DNA of 11,390 bases from Bryobacteraceae bacterium. Its GTDB lineage: Bacteria; Acidobacteriota; Terriglobia; Bryobacterales; Bryobacteraceae. The notes under the pieces were generated by a model. It searched no databases and had not been told where the DNA came from. It worked only from the letters and a program-made list of their open reading frames with translations. The DNA is taken from NCBI GenBank assembly GCA_025350445.1, contig JANXXV010000202.1, positions 1 to 11,390 of the forward strand. The letters are read 5' to 3'. Below, one piece after another: positions 5,389 to 11,390 of the stretch (position 1 is the stretch's first letter; each line of letters starts with the position of its first letter). The position numbers and the translations under genes were made by a program.

Positions 5389-6737
5389 CGCTTTCGTGCC
5401 CTCCACATAAACACCGCTGCAATTACAAACATTGATGCTGGAACCACGGCCAGGGCCGCCGAGCCGCTGCGCGCATTCAGGCTCACGGGAATTTTCATCC
5501 CCAAGTCCAGCGGCTTCATGACTGGGTAGTGATCAAATTCGCGAGATCCTTCAATCACCGGGAAGCTTTGCTCGGCTGCCGCCAGCGCTTGCGAAGCCGG
5601 ACTGGAGAAATAGATTCGAAGCCGCGGCCGGTTGCCCTCAAGATGCTGGAAAAGGTTTTGGATGCGGAATGGAACATCACCGAAACCGTTGGCATCCAGA
5701 TCGTAGCCGTTGTAATCGCTCCAATAATTGCCTGCCCCGTCCCGATCCCATCGGATGTTGCTGGTCTTGCCAACGATACTGATGGGGCTCAAATTCCCGA
5801 CAAAATTATTGCGGATGACCGCATTGCCCTCGGCGCTCGAAAAAGCTTCGATGGCGGTGTCGTTGAAGGCGATGAGATTCCGTTCGAAGCGGCTGTCGCG
5901 CAAAGATTCCATAAAGATTCCGACAACGTTATCGACGAAGAGATTCTGTTCGGAGATGCACTGTTGGCTGTCCTGGAAGAGAACTCCAAAGGAACTGAAC
6001 CCGCGGTTGTGCATGAAGGCGTTACGCCGAAACTGAATATTGTGCGAATACATGATGGCGGCGCCGGCGACGTTGTTTTCGAAGATATTGTCCTCGAATA
6101 AATTGTCGTTCGAGTACATGTAGTGGAGACCGTAGCGCACAGCGAAAACGCGATTTCCGCGAATGACGCTGCGATCGGCATTTTGCAGATACATGCCGTC
6201 GCGCATGTCCGTGATGGTGTTTTGAGCGATGGTGTTGTCCGCGGAACTGAAAATGTGAATGCCGGCGCCGCGCTCGCCGAAGCCTAGATCCTTCCGGCCG
6301 TAAAGAGAGTTATCCGTAACCGTGTTGTGGCTGGACTGGAAGAAATAGATGCCAAAAAGCACGTCGCGGAGTTGGTTGTGCTCGATTCGATTGCCGCCGG
6401 ACTTGAGTAGAATCCCGGAATCTTCCTCGACGAGCATTCCTCCGCTGTGTTCGATTCGGAAGCCGCGGATCGAACAGCCGGCGGCCAGCACTGTAATCAC
6501 GCTTCCCTTGCCGTCGCCGTGGAGCACGGGCCACCCGTCACCCTGGAGAGAGAGTGGTTTATCGAGGATAAGATTTCCATGGTAAGTCCCGCCGCGTACT
6601 TCGATCCTATCGGCGGAGACTGCTGCACGGATTGCCTCCCGGACGTCCGTGAACTGCCCGCCTGGGCCGACCACCAAGGTGCGTCCATGAACGACGCACG
6701 CACCTAGGATTACCAGTCCTATCCGCACAGACCTCAC
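5385..6737 (-). CDS. nosD: NosD, extracytoplasmic beta-helix protein for NosZ maturation
   Basis: 450 residues from the GTG at 6737, which overlaps the nosB stop (GTGA) and has AGGAG (6749-6745) 7 nt upstream. It is exported: the short signal MRSVRIGLVILGACVVHG could be cut by signal peptidase I after HG or, less convincingly, lipidated at Cys14 (LGAC). Residues about 45-320 are right-handed beta-helix (CASH) repeats with recurring G-x-N-R/T-I, D-N-x-I and x-G-I turns. The NosD-typical GAGNYWSDYNGYDLDANGFG is at 335-354. Residues about 427-445 form a C-terminal membrane helix followed by RARKR, so the protein is anchored with the helix domain outside. NosD works with NosF/NosY to supply the sulfide or copper needed for the CuZ cluster. 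It overlaps nosF by ATGA. The length is as usual for the family. Confidence 0.92.
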   Translation of the reverse strand: MRSVRIGLVILGACVVHGRTLVVGPGGQFTDVREAIRAAVSADRIEVRGGTYHGNLILDKPLSLQGDGWPVLHGDGKGSVITVLAAGCSIRGFRIEHSGGMLVEEDSGILLKSGGNRIEHNQLRDVLFGIYFFQSSHNTVTDNSLYGRKDLGFGERGAGIHIFSSADNTIAQNTITDMRDGMYLQNADRSVIRGNRVFAVRYGLHYMYSNDNLFEDNIFENNVAGAAIMYSHNIQFRRNAFMHNRGFSSFGVLFQDSQQCISEQNLFVDNVVGIFMESLRDSRFERNLIAFNDTAIEAFSSAEGNAVIRNNFVGNLSPISIVGKTSNIRWDRDGAGNYWSDYNGYDLDANGFGDVPFRIQNLFQHLEGNRPRLRIYFSSPASQALAAAEQSFPVIEGSREFDHYPVMKPLDLGMKIPVSLNARSGSAALAVVPASMFVIAAVFMWRARKR

Positions 6738-7378
6738 ACGATCTCTCCTGCCTGCGTTCTCTGACGGGCCGACATGATGAGAGCGACAATCATCAACAGC
6801 AAAGACGCAGCGATCAGATATGTCGCCGGCCCGGGATAGTTATTCACTGCAAAATTGGCGATCTGTTGCGTCCCGATCAACGGCGGTGTAAAGGGCGCTA
6901 CCTTGATTGCAGCCGTCGGGTCCAAAACATGGCCGTATTGATAAAGCCGATGGCCGAAACTCCAGAGTGAGAACAGCGTAAAGTAGAGGAACAGCACTAC
7001 CAGATCGACCAGTTTGGATATTTTGCCGAAAGCAATCGCCCGAAGCGCCAGCAGCACAAAAGCGCCAAGGCCGAACGGCAGCCATCTGAATTCGCTGAAA
7101 TCGCTTTCAAGCAATGGCCTCATTCCGATGTAGTGGTTCAAGCTATTGATCTCCCGAAGATCGTCACGAGTGCCGCTCTGCCCGCCTTCGAGCGTATAGG
7201 AGTAGATCTTCAGGACCAATCCGTCGGGGAACTGGTTGGAGTAGAGCGTCATCCGGTATAGGGGAAAGAGGAACGAAGGCAGCAGCAGCAGCGCCGCCAC
7301 TAATACCAGAATACGGCTCCGCAATTGAAGCGGCAGCTCGAAGAAGCGGTTCGCCCTCTCCAACCAGCTCTGCGTCAT
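6734..7378 (-). CDS. nosB: NosB, membrane protein of clade II nos clusters
   Basis: 214 residues. The ATG at 7378 shares one base with the nosZ stop (TAATG), with GGGAG about 6 nt upstream, so translation is probably coupled to nosZ. Four membrane helices are visible (about 22-40, 100-118, 123-141, 184-203). The loop between helices 1 and 2 carries LYSNQFPDGL (45-54), SYTLEGGQSG (60-69) and EINSLNHYIGM (76-86), which I recognise as the conserved part of NosB. The gene is diagnostic of atypical (clade II) nos operons and follows nosZ. It is required for N2O respiration in studied Campylobacterota, but its biochemical role is unknown. The two conserved histidines of the loops (His82 and the FGHRLYQYGH pair, 142-150) are candidate metal or heme contacts (inference). 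It ends in a GTGA overlap with nosD. Confidence 0.87.
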   Translation of the reverse strand: MTQSWLERANRFFELPLQLRSRILVLVAALLLLPSFLFPLYRMTLYSNQFPDGLVLKIYSYTLEGGQSGTRDDLREINSLNHYIGMRPLLESDFSEFRWLPFGLGAFVLLALRAIAFGKISKLVDLVVLFLYFTLFSLWSFGHRLYQYGHVLDPTAAIKVAPFTPPLIGTQQIANFAVNNYPGPATYLIAASLLLMIVALIMSARQRTQAGEIV

Positions 7379-9321
7379 TACTTGCTCCCACCCGGGATTC
7401 CAGCGGTGACCACGGGCTTGGCGTTACGTGCTGTCTTGGCCGCGCCCGGTCTGGCATTTGCAGTTGAAGCGGCGCCACTCTTCGGTTTCACCAACAGATA
7501 GCCTTGCATCTCCTGGTGCAGCGCCGAGCAGAAGTTGGTGCAGTAATACGCGTAGACTCCCGGCTTGCCGGCGACGAATTCAACGGTCTTGGTTTCGCCC
7601 GGGTCAACGACAATGTTGATGTTGTAGTCGACGAGCCCGAATCCGTGCAGTTCGTCGGTGGTCTGTTCGATGTTGGTGACATGGACGGTCACGTGGTCGC
7701 CCTGGTTCACCTCGATCTTGTTTGGCTCAAAGGAGCTACGCACGGCGACCATCTTGACGACGACATTGGCGCCGTTGCGGTTGATACTGGCGTCTTTCAC
7801 GTCCCAAATGGCGTTGGGATTTGTGTTCTCCTCCTTGGTGTATATCTCGACCGGCTTCAGCAGGCTGGCGCGGATAATCTGCGCGTAGTGTGGCTCCGGC
7901 TCGGTGAACGCATCATAGATCAGCTTCATCTTCTCTCCGGTAATGTCGATCAACTGGGAACTCTCCGGCTGGGAGGGTCCGACGCTCAGGTGCCGGCCGT
8001 GTGAGAGCTTGTTCAACGCGATCAGGTACTTGCCTTGAGGATGCATCGTGTCGCCCTCGATAGCTGCGAGATGTCCGATGTTGTAGGCCACTGGAATTTT
8101 GTCGACCACTTCCCAGGTGCCGAGCTTCCACTTGGCGACGGCGCTCTCCACAAACAGGCTGGTATACGCGTAGCCTTTATCGTCGAATTGGGTGTGCAGG
8201 GGACCCAGTCCGACGTTGACCTCGGCGTCCTTAATGTCCTCGTACTTGAGTACCGGAATTCCGTCCTCTTCACCGGTGAAGTCTTTCTTTTCGATGGCCA
8301 ACTTGATCTTGTCGATGTTGAATACGGTGGTGATGGATTGCAGCTTGCCGCTGCCTACGATGTACTTGCCGTCGGGGGTCACGTCCACGCCGTGCGGGCT
8401 CTTTGGCATGGGCATGAGAAAGACAAAGCCGGGCGTGTCCTTAGGATCGATCACCTTCACGCCGCCGAGCATCTTGGTCTTACCTTCCTTAACGGCCTTC
8501 TCAGCGTCTTTCCAATTGACCGCGACAATGTAGTCGCGGTCTTTCTGAGTGGAAGTCACTTCCAGCTTTCCAGTGCCGCGCTCGGAGTTATAACAGCTCC
8601 AGAAGGCCCAGCCTTCGCTGGGACCCTTTCCGCCCGCGCCCAGGTCCCAGTCGAACGGCGGCATCAGAATCTGCCAGCCCATGCTGATGTCGCCGGTTTT
8701 TGGATCCACAGCCATGCCGGAGACGACGCCCTTGTACTTGGTGGCGTACTCTTCGATCGGTGCGTAAGTGCCCTTGGGCAACGGAATCGAAAAGCGCGAA
8801 GCGCCCAGAATGTACTCCGTGTTGCTGGTGACAAATGTGGAACCGTGATTGCCGGAGACGTTCGGCATGGGACCGAATATCTGTCTGGTCTTGAAGTCGC
8901 GTAGATCGATGCGTGCCATGCGATTGTTGGCGTTGTCGTTCACGAACAGCCAGCGGCCATCATAATCGCCGTTGGTTTTGCTGATGGCCGGATGGTGAAC
9001 GTCGCCCCAGGTGAAGCCCCCCAACATGGCCTTCGTCTCTTTGTCGAACCCATAACCGTTGGCGGGGTATGGGGCAAAGACGGGAATGGTGGAAATATGC
9101 CGCATGGACGGGAGTCCGGCCACGTAGACATTGCCGGATTGACCGCCGGAATAGAAGATATAGTACTCGTCCAGATCGCCCGGCGCCACGTAGGAAGCGA
9201 TGGCCGCCTCGGCGATGTCGCCGCGCTGCGCGGTCTTAGGCTTCCTGGCGCAACTGGAAACCACGAGGATAAGCAGCGCCGTGGCTAACATCAACTTGCC
9301 TAATTCGTATTTTGACTTCAT
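7378..9321 (-). CDS. nosZ: NosZ, clade II nitrous oxide reductase, predicted lipoprotein
   Basis: 647 residues; reduces N2O to N2 with two electrons outside the cytoplasmic membrane. I chose the ATG at 9321 because GGAGGG (9334-9329) sits 7-8 nt before it; in-frame ATGs at 9327 and 9336 are badly spaced. Residues 1-24 are a Sec signal ending VSSC, so Cys24 is a likely lipidation site; no twin-arginine motif exists, as expected for clade II. The seven CuZ histidines are visible in the propeller: His109 and His110 (DVHHP), 159 (GNHGS), 310 (SPHGV), 376 (GPLHTQF), 417 (NIGHL) and 478 (EPHYA). The CuA cupredoxin domain (about 515-612) has His559 (ELHGFG) and CTNFCSALHQEM with Cys594, Cys598, His602 and Met605. 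All ligands are present, so it should be active. A Lys/Ala-rich tail (about 613-647) follows CuA. nosZ lies 40 nt after the pentaheme cytochrome gene and overlaps nosB. Confidence 0.96.
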   Translation of the reverse strand: MKSKYELGKLMLATALLILVVSSCARKPKTAQRGDIAEAAIASYVAPGDLDEYYIFYSGGQSGNVYVAGLPSMRHISTIPVFAPYPANGYGFDKETKAMLGGFTWGDVHHPAISKTNGDYDGRWLFVNDNANNRMARIDLRDFKTRQIFGPMPNVSGNHGSTFVTSNTEYILGASRFSIPLPKGTYAPIEEYATKYKGVVSGMAVDPKTGDISMGWQILMPPFDWDLGAGGKGPSEGWAFWSCYNSERGTGKLEVTSTQKDRDYIVAVNWKDAEKAVKEGKTKMLGGVKVIDPKDTPGFVFLMPMPKSPHGVDVTPDGKYIVGSGKLQSITTVFNIDKIKLAIEKKDFTGEEDGIPVLKYEDIKDAEVNVGLGPLHTQFDDKGYAYTSLFVESAVAKWKLGTWEVVDKIPVAYNIGHLAAIEGDTMHPQGKYLIALNKLSHGRHLSVGPSQPESSQLIDITGEKMKLIYDAFTEPEPHYAQIIRASLLKPVEIYTKEENTNPNAIWDVKDASINRNGANVVVKMVAVRSSFEPNKIEVNQGDHVTVHVTNIEQTTDELHGFGLVDYNINIVVDPGETKTVEFVAGKPGVYAYYCTNFCSALHQEMQGYLLVKPKSGAASTANARPGAAKTARNAKPVVTAGIPGGSK

Positions 9322-9328
9322 GGTCATA

Positions 9329-9334
9329 CCCTCC
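9329..9334 (-). promoter_or_regulatory. Ribosome binding site deciding the nosZ start
   Basis: GGAGGG on the minus strand lies 7-8 nt before the ATG at 9321. It overlaps the upstream in-frame ATG at 9336 and is only about 2 nt from the ATG at 9327, so the shorter protein with a standard lipoprotein signal is the most likely product. Confidence 0.6.
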
Positions 9335-9361
9335 ATCTCCCTATTTGGCCGGCGCGAAACG

Positions 9362-10564
9362 TCACTTCTTGGCTCCGGGTTTCTTTACTTCCAACGCCTG
9401 CTTTTTCCGATAAGCAGCCGTCAATGTTCGGATGGCTTCGTTCCGCTCGGCATCCGTTAAGTGAATCTGCGTGGACAACACCACTGCCATCGTTCCGGTT
9501 GGATTGTGCAAGAAATCGTCCAGTGTCCTGCCGAAGCGGCTTTGCACGTCGGCGTATGCCATGGACAGGTCCGGTCCGATCTTGGTTGCGGACTCGACGC
9601 CCAGCACGGTGACGTCGTGGCAGATGAAGCATGTCTTTCGGACGAAGAATGCGCCTTCACCGTGCAGCATCTGCTCTTCTTTGGCCTTCTCTTCGGCAGT
9701 CGGCAAATCGGCAGTCTTCGCACCTGGAATGTATTCGAGGGGAAGATCGGTCTTCTTCCAGCTCATCACCAGCATCGCCAGCGACTGCGCTTCCTTGCTG
9801 CCGAGCCCAAAGTTCGGCATCACCGTCTCGCTCGACATCGCTTTCGGATCCTTGAAGTGCGCCAGGTGCCAGCCAAAGACGGAAGGCTTGCCCGGCATGC
9901 GCGCGTAGTTGTATTGCTCGGGGTTCTGATCGCCGATGTAGGTGAGATTCGGACCGATGACTCCGCCGCGGTTGTTAATGGTATGGCAGGCGCGGCAACC
10001 TTTGTCGCGCAGCAGTTGCTTGGCGTCGTTGATATATCTGGCACCCTTGGTTTCCCGGTCGTTGCGGTGGCAAACATTGCAGTTGCTCTCGAGCAATGCG
10101 TGCCTGTTGCCGACCAGGTACGCCTTGGCCAACTCAGGGCCGAGTAGCGGTTGCTCCCAGTGTTCAGCATCGATGGCGTGAGCGTCGGCTACCGTGGTCG
10201 CGTAACCCTGTCCGCCGTGGCAGATGGTACAGCCAAACTTGGAGACCGGATGCTTTTCGAGGATCTCCTTCGGATGCGTCCGATAAGGGTTCGGCACGTT
10301 CTCAACGCCCTTCCACTCGATTCCCTGATGACAGGTTGTGCAGCGGTCGGTGCGGTTGATCTCCTTCACCCAGACTTGCTGTATGCCGGCCGGAATCGTA
10401 ACCGCGCGCCGCTCCCCAAAGCGCTTGCCCACCAGATCGTGGAACTCGGATTGATACCCTTTCCACTCGGGCGTGAACTGGTCCCAGTACAGATAACCCG
10501 TGAGAGCTAGCATCCCGGCGCCGAAAACGTAGATCCAAAGAGTGTCGCGATTCTTCCAGTCCAT
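9362..10564 (-). CDS. Membrane-anchored pentaheme cytochrome c, putative electron donor to NosZ
   Basis: 400 residues from the ATG at 10564, 10 nt after the cytochrome b stop. The frame is open further upstream, but that would run into the cytochrome b gene. The ribosome binding site is weak, suggesting translation is coupled to cytochrome b. An N-terminal helix (about 10-27, IYVFGAGMLALTGYLYW) serves as uncleaved anchor or signal. Five covalent heme sites CXXCH start at Cys75 (CTTCH), Cys112 (CTICH), Cys162 (CNVCH), Cys190 (CRACH) and Cys312 (CFICH). The last two sit in monoheme cytochrome c-like domains with IGPNLTYIG/VMPNF (Met250) and IGPDLSM/GTMAVV (Met359), so Met250 and Met359 are likely axial ligands. 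The N-terminal three-heme part has FRTHP-like and FGCTICHGGQG features seen in multiheme partners of quinol-oxidising complexes. Position between cytochrome b and nosZ suggests it links the two (inference). Confidence 0.9.
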   Translation of the reverse strand: MDWKNRDTLWIYVFGAGMLALTGYLYWDQFTPEWKGYQSEFHDLVGKRFGERRAVTIPAGIQQVWVKEINRTDRCTTCHQGIEWKGVENVPNPYRTHPKEILEKHPVSKFGCTICHGGQGYATTVADAHAIDAEHWEQPLLGPELAKAYLVGNRHALLESNCNVCHRNDRETKGARYINDAKQLLRDKGCRACHTINNRGGVIGPNLTYIGDQNPEQYNYARMPGKPSVFGWHLAHFKDPKAMSSETVMPNFGLGSKEAQSLAMLVMSWKKTDLPLEYIPGAKTADLPTAEEKAKEEQMLHGEGAFFVRKTCFICHDVTVLGVESATKIGPDLSMAYADVQSRFGRTLDDFLHNPTGTMAVVLSTQIHLTDAERNEAIRTLTAAYRKKQALEVKKPGAKK

Positions 10565-10574
10565 ATGTTTTTTC

Positions 10575-11390
10575 TCAGAAGTTCTTCGGTACAGGTGGCC
10601 AAGCCTCCCAAAACCAGTAAAATTTCCAATAGGGCCCTCGCAGGAACGTGCCCACAATTGTAAGAATCAAGATCAGGACGACCACTGCGAGGAAAATCGT
10701 GTTTTGACGGGTCCGCGTTTTTGCGAACCAAACGCCGGCGGAGCTCACTGGGCTACGGTCGAAATAAGGCCACAATACTGCGGCGAGCACCAATACACCC
10801 GGCAGGAGAATGCCGCCTACGAGCGCGCCGTTGATCGTCACACCTCCGATGTGAATGGTGGTGTCAGTGACCAGTTCCTGCAGCCAGAGAAAGTACCAGG
10901 GCGCCTTCGCCGGATTGGGCGTCACCTTCGGATTGGCCGCCTCCTCAAGTGGCGTCGGCACAAGTACCGCGAGGATCGAAACAACCAGTATGGTGATCAG
11001 GGTCACCGCCAAGAGCCGCCGCGTGAGGTTGGGCGAACTGGGAACGGTGTGGCGGTCGTAATCCACCAGCGCCGTCTCCACTTGGACGGTGCGCCCGCGT
11101 GTCAGCCCGAGCAGCGAATAAGTCTTGGCTTTTACCGGGGCAGTCTTCTCACTCTTCTGCTTCAGCGACAACTGATCGACGCAGGCGAGTCCCCCGTCTT
11201 TCCGCACGCGCCACATATGCCACGAAAAGAGAAAGAGGACGAACACTGGCAGGAAGAAGCAGTGCAACACATAGAAGCGGATCAGCGTATTCTGCTCGAT
11301 CTGATTGCCACCGAGTAGCAGGAACCGGATCTTGTCACCGACGACCGGTGCCGCGCTGGCGATATTTGTGCCGACCGTGATCGCCCAGTA
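10575..11390 (-). CDS. Cytochrome b of a quinol-oxidising bc/b6-type complex, b6 and subunit IV fused (5' end missing)
   Basis: The frame is open to the right edge; the visible 271 residues are the C-terminal part, and a GTG at 11270 is internal (FYVLH), not a start. Fragment residues 1-40 contain the quinol-site loop and the GDKIRFLLLGG and NTLIRFYVLH segments. His43 and His58 are the two heme b ligands of the fourth helix; their difference of 15 matches cytochrome b6 (14 in mitochondrial cytochrome b). A long polar linker (about 68-125) leads to a subunit IV-like part with LVPTPLEEAANP and NPAKAPWYFLWLQEL (APWY at the place of PEWY). Two more helices follow, and an RGPYWKFYWFWEAWPP end. It would oxidise menaquinol or a similar quinol and feed the adjacent pentaheme cytochrome and NosZ. 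The first two heme ligands and any Rieske gene lie outside the window. Confidence 0.9.
   Translation of the reverse strand, partial: YWAITVGTNIASAAPVVGDKIRFLLLGGNQIEQNTLIRFYVLHCFFLPVFVLFLFSWHMWRVRKDGGLACVDQLSLKQKSEKTAPVKAKTYSLLGLTRGRTVQVETALVDYDRHTVPSSPNLTRRLLAVTLITILVVSILAVLVPTPLEEAANPKVTPNPAKAPWYFLWLQELVTDTTIHIGGVTINGALVGGILLPGVLVLAAVLWPYFDRSPVSSAGVWFAKTRTRQNTIFLAVVVLILILTIVGTFLRGPYWKFYWFWEAWPPVPKNF

Noticed and set aside
8035..8904. Long plus-strand open frame (289 codons) opposite nosZ
   Set aside because: It is antisense to the strongly conserved nosZ, has no ribosome binding site or recognisable domain, and the length is explained by codon bias of the real gene.
8989..9000. DVHHP in NosZ instead of the DxHHxH of clade I, suggesting a lost CuZ ligand
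   Set aside because: The third histidine of the clade I motif is not one of the seven CuZ ligands, and DxHHP is normal for clade II; all seven ligands are accounted for.
9461..10147. Long plus-strand open frame (228 codons) opposite the pentaheme cytochrome
   Set aside because: The minus-strand frame has five CXXCH motifs and a membrane anchor; the plus-strand product resembles nothing and is a shadow.
11268..11270. GTG at 11270 as the start of the cytochrome b gene
   Set aside because: The frame stays open to the window edge and the upstream residues match the conserved region before the heme ligand, so the GTG is an internal valine.
1..11390. tRNA, rRNA, CRISPR array or defence system
   Set aside because: I looked on both strands for regularly spaced repeats, cloverleaf-like ends and defence-type proteins and saw none.

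Overview
The window is a chromosomal fragment dominated by a minus-strand operon for respiratory nitrous oxide (N2O) reduction of the atypical, clade II type. Its hallmarks are a NosZ with a Sec-type (here apparently lipoprotein) signal rather than a twin-arginine signal, a nosB gene directly after nosZ, and c-type cytochrome and cytochrome b genes directly upstream. The organism is probably an acidobacterium of the Solibacter/Bryobacter kind. This rests on moderately GC-rich DNA, the gene set, and an unknown-function 'NALRHGLTA' protein of a type I associate with that group. It is inference; other phyla carrying clade II nos clusters are possible.

Layout, left to right. Positions 1-108 hold the last 36 codons of a plus-strand transposase, probably ISAzo13-like. 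Directly against it lies a minus-strand secreted protein (115-852) whose 3' end looks cut off by that element. Then comes the minus-strand RHGL-type protein of unknown function (1007-1693). About 400 bases without a gene follow (1694-2094), containing several inverted repeats. From 2095 to the right edge everything is minus strand and tightly packed. In transcription order (right to left) it reads: cytochrome b (fused b6/subunit IV, 5' end outside the window), membrane-anchored pentaheme cytochrome c, nosZ, nosB, nosD, nosF, nosL, a formylglycine-generating-enzyme-like (FGE/NirV-like) lipoprotein, and nosY. Junctions are overlaps or short gaps: TAATG at nosZ/nosB, GTGA at nosB/nosD, ATGA at nosD/nosF, 71 nt at nosF/nosL, and at most about 40 nt elsewhere. 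One transcript, with its promoter beyond the right edge, is likely.

How the genes fit together (family knowledge plus inference): a quinol-oxidising cytochrome b complex would pass electrons to the pentaheme cytochrome and on to the CuA site of NosZ, which reduces N2O to N2 at CuZ. NosL (copper chaperone), NosD (beta-helix) and the NosF/NosY ABC transporter serve CuZ maturation. NosB is the clade II membrane protein of unresolved role. The most unusual points are the FGE-like lipoprotein, which has no cysteines in the catalytic region and separates nosL from nosY; the lipobox-like or transmembrane anchors on almost every extracytoplasmic component; and the long nosF/nosL overlap.
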